Part shown: piece by piece, positions 12,001 to 25,000 of the stretch
How the letters are laid out: each line of letters opens with the position of its first letter
Numbering within the stretch: the first letter of the stretch is position 1
Source: Zygnema cylindricum
Lineage: Eukaryota > Streptophyta > Zygnematophyceae > Zygnematales > Zygnemataceae
NCBI GenBank assembly: GCA_037447655.1
Contig: JBBHKE010002613.1
Location: 373,692-437,691 of the forward strand
Reading direction: 5' to 3'
DNA: 64,000 nt
The notes under the pieces: model-generated
What the model was told of the DNA's origin: nothing
The model's input: the letters and a program-made list of their open reading frames with translations, nothing else
Databases searched by the model: none
Program-made: the position numbers and the translations under genes

Positions 12001-15000
12001 AGGAAAAGTAAAATTTTAGAAGGTGAAATACTTTTTCTTCCAATTCACCTTAACTCCCCAACTTTATATGTGATTCTGTTTTGATTGACATAAAAAGAAA
12101 ACAAAAACATCAAAAAATTCAAACAAATTGAAAACTATCAAATACGAAATTCCCACGAACAATGTCATTTTTTTGCATTGCTACTCCCCGCTCATCACCC
12201 ACCAGTTTTTCCTACATATATGAGCTCAACCAATCCAGTTTACAGCCGCTTAAAAAGTAAGCAAAACCTCAAATATAGAGGACAAATGTTAAAAAAAAAA
12301 AAAAAGGTCTAATATTCGTTATAAAAACATGTCAAAGCCTCAAACAACTAATATATATCTGTTTAATCTCTCATCCATACATATATAAAACTATAATGAA
12401 TACATATGCATATTTATATAACTTCTGTTGCACCCCCTCTTCTAGACCTAAACAATAATATTACAATAATGATCTGACAAACCAATTAAAAGAAAAAACA
12501 GCGAAAAAGTGAAGGAAAAAAAAGTTCTGCTAAATGCAAAGTCTTCACAAGACATGGCTTTTATTTACCATTTGCACCCCTTCCCATCTTCTCCATTCAA
12601 AAAAAAAGGAAAAAATATATTTTGCTTATAGAAGAACTCCCACAAAAATGGGCAAAAAAATACACAATTGCTGAATAAGATGTTTCCACACCAAAACACT
12701 TCTAATCACGATCCCTTCCCCTCCTATTCCTTCATCACGTCACTTATTTTTTTTATTAATTTTTAGGGTTTTTTAGGGTTTTTCTAGACCAAATACAGAA
12801 AGCAAATGATGTAGCTTAATTTCAAAAACCAAATAATTCAGCTTCTAAAGGAATAAAACCTCAAATATCGACAGTAAAAAACTAAAAGGTAAAATTAATT
12901 TTGTTTCCTTCTTCGCACTAGAAGTCCCCTTCTTATAGCCATTTGGACACAAAAATACCTAGATATTTGAAAAAATTAACCGCAATTTCAAAAATGAAAA
13001 CTTGCGGGGATAAAAAATACATCCAAATATATATCTATATATAACTTTAACAATTGTACCAGCTCTCAACTACTAAAGACGAAGTCTTACAGTCTTACAA
13101 TGTGGTAAAATATTTCTACAACAAACATTAACCATTCACCATAGAATTTTGATGTGTTCATAACCATTGTGTCATGTGCCTTACAATTGAGTGAGGTATG
13201 TCAATTGGCCAATGGAAGATGGGATGCCTCCACTCAACAAGTTGTCAGATAGGTTTCTGTGACAGCAGCAGTCCGTACGCCGCCAACATCCAACCCCGAG
13301 AGTGCCTCCCAGGTAAAACACGGTACAAGGTTATGTATCAAAACAATTGAATTTGAAGTTTTGGTAAAGTACGTATGGAATATTTTTATCCAATATTGCA
13401 CTTATGAATATTGACATGCAGGGTTTTAGATAGATATAAGTCGTCACCATTGGATTTGACTCCAACATTAACAGTAAAAACCCCTAAAAAACCCTTAAAA
13501 ACACAAATTTACACCATATGTTTCGTTTATGCTAACTCAATTTTATTACAAGAATTGAATTGTACAAAATAACTGGAGTTGTAACTACAACGTCACAGAG
13601 CGCTCTGCAAATATACATATTTATTTAGTTTGAATATTTATTTGAAATTTAAATGAATATGTGCAGTTATTGTCGGAAGTATGACTTTATAAGTCTAAAT
13701 CAATGCAATTTTTAAGTTGTTTCGGTTCAGAATGGACTTTAGGGGCAGACGCTTGAGGTTAGATATCTGGGAAGTTAGATAAGCCCTGTTTCACTAAATT
13801 TCGAAATTCACTGTTTGACCTTCAGTCAAGGATTGGCTTCCTAACGTTTGGTATTCATCCATTGATCCTTAAGATGGACAATTCTCTTGCTTGGTTTAGG
13901 AACTAAAATTTATTGCCTTGTTCTAGGTTGATGAGAGAAAGGAAGTTACTTGGGTAGCTTGCTTGATACCAAACAAGCTATACAAACTGAATTTGAATGA
14001 CCCTTAAATGATGTTTATCCCCTCTATTCTGGTGTAGAATCTCATATGGATACTATAATAATAGATGGAGCTACGAAATCAGAAGAGTAATATTCTAATG
14101 TGTGTGATGGTTGTGATAAAGAAGGATCCACGAACTCTCATTTCCAAAGGACAAGCTATCAGAGTTGATCAGATCTGGAGATTATCCAATCAAATGTATG
14201 GAAACCAATTATAACACAATCAAGGAGGGAAGAAGTACATATTGGCATTCACCGCTGATTAATTCAGGTACACCAAGGTAAATTTCATGTAGAGTAATTT
14301 GAGGAAGTTTTTTTTTACGAATTTAAAGTTTGGGCAGAGTAGCTTCATTCTAAGTCAATTTGCGATCTAAGATCAGCCAATGGAGGTGAATTAATTTCCA
14401 ATGATTTTGAAAAACTTATGACAAATGAAAAAAAACATCATCACTTGACATTTTCCTATTCCCCAAACCAAGAAGGGTTAGCTAAAAGTGTTAATAGTAC
14501 ACACTAGGGTTGGATTAGAACTGTACATGTTTTAGTAAAAAAATAATAAGAACTAAAGACGTCTGAGAGAAAATACCCTATAAACCCCCAGACAAAAAAA
14601 TAACTAGGGTGTCTCTTCTGTTTCTGTTAGATATAACTTACTTCGTAGGGTTCGGAAGTATGTTTGTCCTTAGTAATGATCATAAGAAATGCGAATTAGA
14701 TTGAAATTCTCTCCAATGAAATTCAGAGGGATATGATGAGAATATAGCTATAAACAGATGTATAATAGAGTTTTATCGATTCTTGACCGAAAATGAATTT
14801 ATTAGGACCAACTAATACCAATCAATTTATGTTAGCTTTGGAAAAGGTGAGGAATTTTTCTCTACATAGACTGTCTATGTGGATATCCTGAGAAGGTTCC
14901 TAACCACAATCTTAAAAGTTGAGAAAATGTCATCCAAGAGGTTTGAATTGAAGGATGTAGGGGAGGTCCAAGTATCATTTGGCAAATCTAAGAAGAAAGA

Positions 15001-18000
15001 TAAAACAAAAACTATAAACTTAACATAGAAAGAGGTTATAAGCAATATATCCAAAACATTTGGTCTAATGAAGGTTAATGGTTGTACCACAACAGTAGAT
15101 ATTTAAAGGAAGCCCGAAGAGATCTCAGCTAAACATACAGTTAAGCTCAAAACAGGGACTCCGAAGGAGAATAAGGAATGCATAAAGGACAGCCCTTATC
15201 CTTGGCAGATAGCTGGAATTCGATACAATTTTGGATTGTACAAGATCTGAGTTGGCTTTAGCAGGTGGGTCTTTCAATATGCAATGGCAAATCCCAATAA
15301 ACAGTTTTGGGAAGTTCTAAGAAAGCTAGGTATCTTGTGATGTCCAAAAAAATGTGGATAAATTTCGGGAGGACAGGAATGCAAGACTGGAGTACGATGA
15401 ATATATCACAATTTGGATGATGATGACTATAGAGGTGATCAGGTCGCCAGAACGTCAACCACTAGTCATGTTTTGAATGTGGAGAAGGACCATGTTGTTG
15501 GGGAAAATGATGCAAAGCACTGTTCTCTAATAACTATAGAGGTTTAATACATGCCTGCCAACAAATTTGGAGGTTTGCTACATGGTTGCCACCACTGCAG
15601 TCGTTAAAGATGTCATTTGTGTGAAAACCTTTCTAACAAAATTGGGATATGAACACGGCCCCTTTCGTAAATTGCATGTGATCATCAAGGATGTATTGCC
15701 TTTGCATCAAACCCTATTCAACACTTTAAAATTTAGCACACCAATCAAAAAAACTACATTTTGTGAGAGGATTTTCAAGAAAGGCAAATTAAATAAGTTT
15801 AAGTGGCAAGCATGAAAAAAATTGTTGACATGATGATAAAAACCTTAAAAAATCTTGAGTCAAAATTTAATTTTCAGGCTTGTGGGCTTAGCGAGAAAGA
15901 GTTACAATGTCTAAGGGCTATTGTTGGAGGTAAGGTTTTAAAATTCTTACTTAGTGTGGATAATTTTCTGTTTCAGTTCAATATGGACATTTAGGGGCAG
16001 GCGCTAGAGGAGGATATTTAAATATCCTTCGAGAAATAACTCGGTTTAGTGAATCTAAACTGCTTGCAATCAATATAGGATTAGCTTTATGTTGTCGAAT
16101 ATTCATGCAGCGATCCTTAAGAAGAAGGGCATATCTTGTTCTTGGCTTCGCATTGCCCTTTTGGGCGTTACCTTTGAGGTTTAGCTAATGGAAATCAAGA
16201 GTGTGGTGTTGAGTGTGAGAGCTTGAGGCTTGAGTTGGTTTGGTTTGCTTGTAGGTTGCTACTGGAGTCAAGAAGGGATGCACATACTATTCGAGGATAA
16301 CTAATACATACAACAATATGTAGTGTATGTGGTAACCTTCTATGTTAAAACAGCAGTCGCCAAAAATTGAATGCATCATAACATTAGATTTTCCATCTTT
16401 TTTGAAATTAGAGAAAAGTAGAATTTATAAATGAAAAATTCGTTGTCCTCTCGATCACCCTTCAACCCATTTTGTACACCCTCAAAAACATATCTATAAA
16501 AACATTTATAGCTTCTCTGTGCCCTCTCTCTCCTTAGGCCCCTACCATTGATGACGTAGCGGAAATATTTTTTTGCAACACACTATCCATTTCGAGTACA
16601 CTTTTGATAGGTAGCATAACCACATTGTCATGTGTCTTACAGTTCCTCAAGGAGTGTCATTTGACCGATGGACGATGGAATGCTTCCATTCAACTTGTTG
16701 CTATGCAGGTAACTGTGACAGCGAGCATGCCCCTCCACTCCCCCCAAGAGCCTCCTCGTAAGTATGGACTACAACTTTATACACCAAGTTTTTTGAGTAA
16801 ATAATAACTTATTTTGAAGGATCTTATTTAGCTTTGTACCTTAATAAATTGATAAACATGATTTTGAAAGAATTTCAAATTGTAATGGATGGATTTGAAC
16901 CACCTGTTTGCAATAAGAAATATGTAAGAAAAGATTGCATGATATTTTACGTTTTTAAAAACCCTAAAAAAACCCTAAAAAACCCTAAAAAACCCTAAAA
17001 ACCCTAAAACCCTAGAAACCCTAAAAAACCCTAAACCAATTAAACTATCGAAATTGAATAATGCAAACAATTTTGTAAGCTACATAGACCACTAAACGCT
17101 AAATATTCCAATATTTAACAACAACTACACATTCATTTGTTTGATCAAAATAGATGAATATGTATGTGTGAAGAAATTGTAAAAATTTACTTCAAATATT
17201 TTGCTATATGTGGAATAATCATAGCAACAAACTATAAAAATTAGAGAAATGACAAAAATATCCGTAAAACCAATTTCAAAAGAAAAACAAGAACGCACAA
17301 ATACGGATGGAAGAAAATCAATACCAACAAACATAATTTTTGTATGCATTCCATTTTTTTCCATGATTATGAGTTTTATAACTAAAGATTTATATTTATA
17401 TCCTATCTCCCCCCCCTTGACCTTCCCTCTCTAACTACACAAATCGTACAAGTCTAAAGCATTTTTACAATAAAAACCCTAAAAAAAAAAATGTAAAAAA
17501 CAATTATCTGCAGCAACAACCAAAAAATTCCCTAAGAAAATTAGAGGAAAAAAAATAAGAACAGACAAAAACTATTGCAAAAGAAGCTACAACGTTTTTA
17601 CACCACATGGCTTGGTTTGCACCCTCCCCCGCCATCTCGTCCTCCATCAAAAACACATCCGTTATTGTCATGCCACGTGTCTTACCAGAACCTGAGGGAT
17701 GTCAGTTGGGTGATGGAAGATATGTTTCCACTCAACTCGTTACCGGGTAGCTCTCTATAAAGCCAGAAATCCCCACCCCACCAACCCCAATCCAACTGCT
17801 TCCCATTTAGTATGGACTACAAGGTTATACTCAAACAAGAAGGGTATGAATCCTTGGGAATTAGATTTGACATATTTTATCCAGTAACTTATTAAGAAAA
17901 GCAATGAAACGTGGTTTTGAATGGATTTCAAGTTGTACTTGATATGTTCGAAACCTCCGCCAGTTTTGCAGATTGAAGCATTTAATAGAAGGTTGCATAA

Positions 18001-19222
18001 CACGATTTGCCTTTACAAACGCAATTTAGCTACAAAAATAGAAATATACAAACTAGCTCAGTTTGTAAACCACCTGAATAACACATGAATAAATATATTA
18101 AAGACACTTTACAGCAAGTGCACATGTACATGTTTATTTAATTTCATTATAGAATTTCGCAAGAATACAGAAACGTGCACTTGTTGTAAAATAGTAGCTA
18201 ATACATTTAGCACTAGTACACTGCCCATCCTTATTAGCGTTAAGGGTTATTATTATTAATGCGAAGTCAGAAAACATAATAGTAGTTTAGTACGAGGAGA
18301 CGTGGCAGATTGAAGTCCACTTCTTTAAATAGAGTTGTTAACACTATTTTATGGTTTTCGGCCAAAAAGAGTCGCAAACGATTTGGTGTTATCCACTGTA
18401 ATAACGATAGGCAGTTTTGTATATGTGGAGACCATTTACTTTTAGAGGACACATTTTATGTTAGTATTCAATCTGGCAATTGCAGATATTTAAAAAATAA
18501 CAATCGTATTATGAGAATTTTGATTGCAAGGACAACATCGTAGCGTATGACTTTACCCTTGAAAAAAAAAAATCGTTATAAAGTACAATTAAACACAACA
18601 ATAACATTAATCAATCGCCAAAACGAAACAAAAAAACAGGTTCTCAAAAAGCCAACATTTCGGAAATTCTTTTGTCACGATTGTAGAATTTCCATATCTT
18701 TTTCAAAAGTTAAACTATCGAACAGAAATTCTTGTCCTTAAATAACTTGTGCCCCCAAATACCTTCTCAAATGGACATATGTAATGATATACTTCATCCT
18801 GTCTCATAGCCCCCTCTCTTTTTCCCCCATCCTTCATATTACATTTCAAAAAACTTCAAAATCCAACAAAAAAACCCAAAACTAATTTTAAAAAATTGAA
18901 ACCTCTGAAACATAGCTTAAATTTATCTAGCAAAATCATAGTTGTTTGCATGGCCCCTCTAGACCCCTATCTAGCCACTGTCCCAACCATCCTCACTCCA
19001 CACGTTTCGACACTTAATTCCAATTTAAATAATTCATGAAAAAATTCCATCTTACAAATTCTTAAACATGGAAAGGACTCGAATACGGTCAACAAAAGTA
19101 AATAAAAAGTTAAAAAAAAGCCTATAACCTTCATTATAAATCTATATTTAATTAAAAAAAAAAAACAAATGATAGGATGGTGTACAGAAAAAAACTTACA
19201 TCATCATCATCATCATCTTCAC

Positions 19223-19297
<75 letters not shown>

Positions 19298-22063
19298 AAT
19301 CATCATCATCATCATCATCATCAGCTCGGCAAAATACACATAGATGACGCCGAGCTTTTTCTCACTCTCTTTTTAGAAAGTGCCTCCCTAACTTAGTCGC
19401 TAACACGAGCCTACTATACAAGGAACATCACCACCATCTTACAAATGCTTAAATATGGAAAGGACTCGAATACGGTCAACAAAAGTAAACAAAAGTTAAA
19501 AAAAAGCCTATAACCTTTACTATAAATCTATATTTAATTAGAAAAAAAAAACAAATGATAGGATGGTGTACAGAAAAAAAGTGCGCAGCACACACGCGGA
19601 AGTACTTACAAACTCACCATAAACATTCACATATTACATCATCATCATCATCATCTTCATCATCATCATCAGCTCGGCAAAATACACATGTATGAGGCCG
19701 AGCTTTTTCTCACTCTCTCTCTATTTTAAAAAGTGCCTCCCTTAGTCGCTAACACGAGCCTACTATACAAGGAACATCACCGAAAACATGTTCTATTAAC
19801 TCAACGGACCAAAAAATCATTCCCCCAACATAAAATGGGACAAACGCTGTTACACAAGGAGACACATTTCCGTTGAAACCAAAAGCGTGCACTGCACCGA
19901 AAGCACGAAAGCACAGTAAAACGTGACACGACGCACGGAACCAAACAATACCGTTCGGAACCAAAAATACGAAGACAACCGAAACAGACTTACTGACGCT
20001 CCACACTAAAACTTGGCCGATACGTCGATTCTCACAATATTAAATAACAACACATCCGTCGACCTCTCCCTTGCAGATACGTGTATAAATAGAGTATAAA
20101 TATATTTACATATATGTCCTTCTTGCACCCCTTTCCGCTGGCATCCAATTCAAATTGTTTGAAAGAATACGAAAACCTTAAATAGAAATAAAAGAGCTAG
20201 AAAACAAATCATATGCAAAATGCAATGTCTTTAGACCACATGGCTTTCGGTCGATCACCACCCGATTCTCTTTCTCCGAAAAAAAGAGAAAGAACTCGGA
20301 GAACCAACTAAAAGAAAGAACTTTGTAAACAAGGGAAGGAAAAACACACGGTTGTTAAATGTGACTTTTCCACAACAAAACTCTTCTAATTATGATGCCC
20401 TCCACCCCCTCAATCTTTCTCCATAAATTCACCTACTCCTGCAATCTAATTATTTAAAATATAAAACAAATAATATAGCGTAACTCAAGAAAATATAGCG
20501 TTAGAAAGAGTCAAAGACACCTCAAATATCGTCAACAAAAATTCAAAAATTACATCTCCTTCCATCTTTTTATTATTGCCAAAATGTATTTTTTAGGGAT
20601 CGATGATCCTAAGTATCCCTTTGGAGTTTAAAATCCAAATTTTCCTAAAAATTGAACTAGCCTCCTCAAAGTTTGTGGAGAAAAAACAAAAAAAAATTAC
20701 TTTCGATTGCTATGGCAACACTTGAACAATAAAGAACTACACTTTTAAAATATTTTCGCATGAAAAGACATCCATTTAAAGTACACTTTTTGATGGGTAT
20801 CATAACCATAACGTCACGTATCTTACAAATTTGTGAGTTTTCTCAAGCTACTGATGGTCGATGGAATGCTTCCACTCAATTGGTTGTTACCTAGATCTCT
20901 ATGACAACGAGAATTCCCACTCACCTCCCCCCCCCCCAAGTGGCCCAAGTGCCCAAGTCAAAAAAAATAAAATTAAAATACGATATTGTCGTGTAAAATC
21001 GTATTTGTTTGAGGGGCCCATCCCTCACCCACCCAACCAACAAACTACTTAACCGTTGACGCTTTCCTTTGTTCCTCACATAATTTTTTCGATTTCAATG
21101 TTCGACAACATATTAAAAAAAGAGTCAACAATTTTCATTTACAACTAGTTAACCGTGAAATTAACAAAATCAAATATCTAAGTCTTTTAATTCACATATC
21201 CCTTCGTTTGGCCATCAAGGTTACTCCATTCAAAAAAAAAATTGATAAATAAAAGAAACCAATAAATGAAGGTAAAAACTTATTCAGCAAAACGAATTGA
21301 GAAAAAAAGACAACCACTAATATTGGGAAAAATAAACAACTGCAAAACGTATTTTTTTCATTCCACGAGGCTTCGCTTACAATTCCCCGCCCATGCCCTC
21401 TCTCCGCCACCACAAACCATATCCACACAAAGTACACTCTTAATGGGTAGCATAACCACAATGCCACGTGTCTTACAAGACTGTGAGGGATGTCATGCTG
21501 CCGATGATGGATGGAATGTTTCCATTCAACTGGTTGTCGGATAGATCTCTGTGACGCGACACGATAATACACCAATGAAAAATGTTTTGGTAAATACATC
21601 CCCTCCCCATCAACACCATCAGCCCCACTTTTGCCTAGTCATCATGGGCTACAAGATAATATACCAATGAGAATTGAGTATGCATTTTTTGTTAAATACA
21701 TTTGGATGGTCTTTATCAAACAATGCCATCAACAAAATTCATACATGGATCTAAATTGTATGTTGTAACTAATGTGTTTGAACCCCCTCTTTTTAAAAAT
21801 ACAAATGTGTATTAAGTTAATGCTGACAAGTTTCGTCTTTACAAACGGAACTAAACTATAAGAATTCAATATAAAAATTCCCTTCACTGAATGTTTACTC
21901 AATATTTAGAGATTAACACGATTAATAAACATGATTTTGAATGGAATGTGACATATGTCTCACAAATATCCGAGTTTTTTTACGCTACTGAAAGTCGATG
22001 GAATGCTTCCATTAAACTGGTTATTGGGTAGAATCCTGTGACACCAAGCATCCCCATCCCACC

Positions 22064-22096
<33 letters not shown>

Positions 22097-25000
22097 GTGT
22101 TTTCCAATTAATATAGGATACAAGGTTATATACCAAAAAACACATTGGGTATAAATTCTTGATATTCTTAACATTTGATGAGCTTGTGTACAAAAACACA
22201 CTCAAAAAAACAAAGAGATATAAATCAACGAATAGTCATTCCGACGCATTCCATTTTTCTTCATAAATATGAGTTTTATGAAAAAGATGTATATTTATTC
22301 TTTATCTTCCTCCTTTTGACCTTCTCCCCCTACCTCCACAGATCATACAATCCCAAAGCCTTTTTACACTAAGAACAAAAAAACAAAAGCGATAAAATAA
22401 TTATCCGTAGAAACAAAAACCATAAATAACTAGCAAAAAAAGAAACCAATTATGAAATGCATTGTTTTTACACCTCATGGCTTGGTTTGCAATTCCTTGC
22501 CCATCCCTCCCTCTTCAACCACTACAAGCCATATACTGCCAAAGTACGCTTTTGATGGTTAACAAAAGTAGAGTTTCATGCGTCTTACAAGAACTCAAGG
22601 GATGGCAATTGGGAGATGGACAATGGAATATTTCCACTCAATTGGTTGTTAGACAGATCTCTATAAAGCCAGACGTCCCCATCCCACCAACCCCCGGCCC
22701 AAGTGCTCCCCAATTAGTATAGAATACAAGGTTATACTCAAACAAGACAGGTAGATTTTAAATGTTTCTATCCAACACTTCCTCACAAAAAAAGTGAAAC
22801 CTGTTAAAAGATTTCAATTTGTAACTGATAAATTTGAACCCCCCTCTTTAGAAATTGAAGAATTTAACAAATATTGCACGACGTGGTTCGCCTTTACAAA
22901 CGCAATTTTATTACAAGCATAGAAAATTGCAAACTTACTCTGTCTATAAACCACTTGAATTACATAGTAATACATTATTAAAGACAAATTTGCAACAATT
23001 GCACATCTACATATTTATTTTCATTGCAGCATTTCGCAAGAATACATAAATGTGCATTTATTGTAAAATTATAAGTAATACATTTTGTACTAGTAGTAGA
23101 TGTGGAGACCTTTTACTTTTAAAGGACAAATTTTATGTTAACATTCAATCTGGCAATTGTAGATAGTAAAAAAAAAAGCATCATAGGAATTTTGGTTGAA
23201 ACATGTTAGCTTATGAACTTTACCCTATCTAGTAATGGGTTTTTTTTTTAAATATTGTTAAAACTAAAATCCAGACATGTGGTGGGGCCGAAGGGTCAAA
23301 ATTGATTGAAAATTTTCATTTGTTTTCAGCAAAACAACCGATTCCAAAAAAAATGATCCGTTTTAAATACAATTAAATACGGTGAATAGGTAAATTAATC
23401 GCCGAAACAATATCAAAAAAAAGGTTTCCAAGAAACCAAAATTGCAAAAAAAAATAACCAATAATCCTGAATATTTCATATTTTTTTCAAAATTAGGCAA
23501 AGGGAAACTATAGAACAACATAAAACAACATAAAACAACATTAGAACTACACAACTACAGCATAGAATTCTTAAACAACTTGTGCCCCTCAAATACCTCT
23601 TCAAAAATACATTTGCAACAATATAGTTATCCTATCTCAGAGCGTCATCTCTTTACCCTCCATCCTTCATATTATATTTCAAAAGATTTGAAATCCAAAT
23701 AAAGCAGCCCAAGATTAATTCTCAAAAAACTGAAAACTGTCAAACATGGAGTCAATCACACATATTAAAATTCAATTAAAACCCCAAAACAAAACATACA
23801 TATCCGTCGGATCTCTACCCTACACATGTATATGCAGAAATAAAGTACACAAACATTTATAGTTATATCCCTCTTGCCTTTTTCTCAAACAGGCAATTCA
23901 AATATCGGTAACAACAACATCAGTAAATAAAATTACATTTGCTCTCTTCGCCTTAATGAACCAAAACGACCTTTCTAAGGATCAACGGTCCTAATTATAT
24001 CTTTTGCATTAAGTAAAATCTCAATTTATAGAAAAGAATGACCTAGCCATCCTCAAAATTTGTGGAAAAAACATAAAATTAATATAAAACAAATTATATT
24101 GCCAATAACTATGCCAACACTCAACTAATAAAGAACTACAATTTTTACAATCTACGTTGTGGAATACTTTATTTTACAAAAAACCATATCCATTTAGAGT
24201 AAACTTTTGATGGGTAACATATGCACAATGTCATGTGTCTTACAAATATCCGAGTACTTTCAGGCCACTGATGGTCGATGGAATGTTTCCACTCAACTGG
24301 TTGTAACCTAGATCTCTGTGACGTCACATCCTCCCTCACCCTCCCCCCCAAGTGGCCGAACCCAAGTCGAGGAAAAAATAGAATCAAAATTTTATATGGT
24401 CGCACACAATCGTATTTGTTTGTGGGGAGCCCTCCCCACCCTTTACCCACCCAACCGACAAACTACTTAAGCCCTGACCCTTTTCTACGTTCATCTAGTA
24501 ATTTTTTCGACTTCAATATTACAAAAAAATCAACAATTTCCATTTGAAACTTGTTGACCATAAAAAGATAAAAAATCTAAGTATTTTAAATCATATATCC
24601 CTTCTTTTGGCCACTCCTTCCTTCAGTAAGGTTATTCCGATTCAAGCATGTTTTGATAAAGAAAAGATACGAATACAAAAAGCTAAAAAAATAATCACCA
24701 AAACCAGTTAAGAAAAAACCCAATGAAATTGGGGGAGGGGAAAATAAACAACTGCAAAACGTATTTTTTTCATTCCACGAGGCTTCGCTTACAATTCCCC
24801 GCCCATGCCCTCTCTCCGCCACCACAAACCATATCCACACAAAGTACACTCTTAATGGGTAGCATAACCACAATGCCACGTGTCTTACAAGACTGTGAGG
24901 GATGTCATGCTGCCGATGATGGATGGAATGTTTCCATTCAACTGGTTGTCGGATAGATCTCTGTGACGCGACACGATAATACACCAATGAAAAATGTTTT

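Larger units (their letters stand above)
21329..23334 (-). repeat. three-exon LRR block, copy 1 of a near-perfect duplication
   Basis: This 2,006-bp block contains LRR exons 21,477, 21,964 and 22,589 with their introns. By eye it matches 24,741-26,734 throughout, the only difference seen being the length of the poly-C tract (22,065-22,094 here). Beyond both ends similarity continues but with many substitutions. Confidence 0.88.

Noticed and set aside
19203-19322. CRISPR-like array
   Set aside because: The periodicity is three bases (CAT). There are no spacers, and the context is eukaryotic.
19169-19396. Histidine-rich 75-residue open frame
   Set aside because: It is produced by the CAT microsatellite. 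The second copy of the block has a different repeat length and would not keep the same frame.
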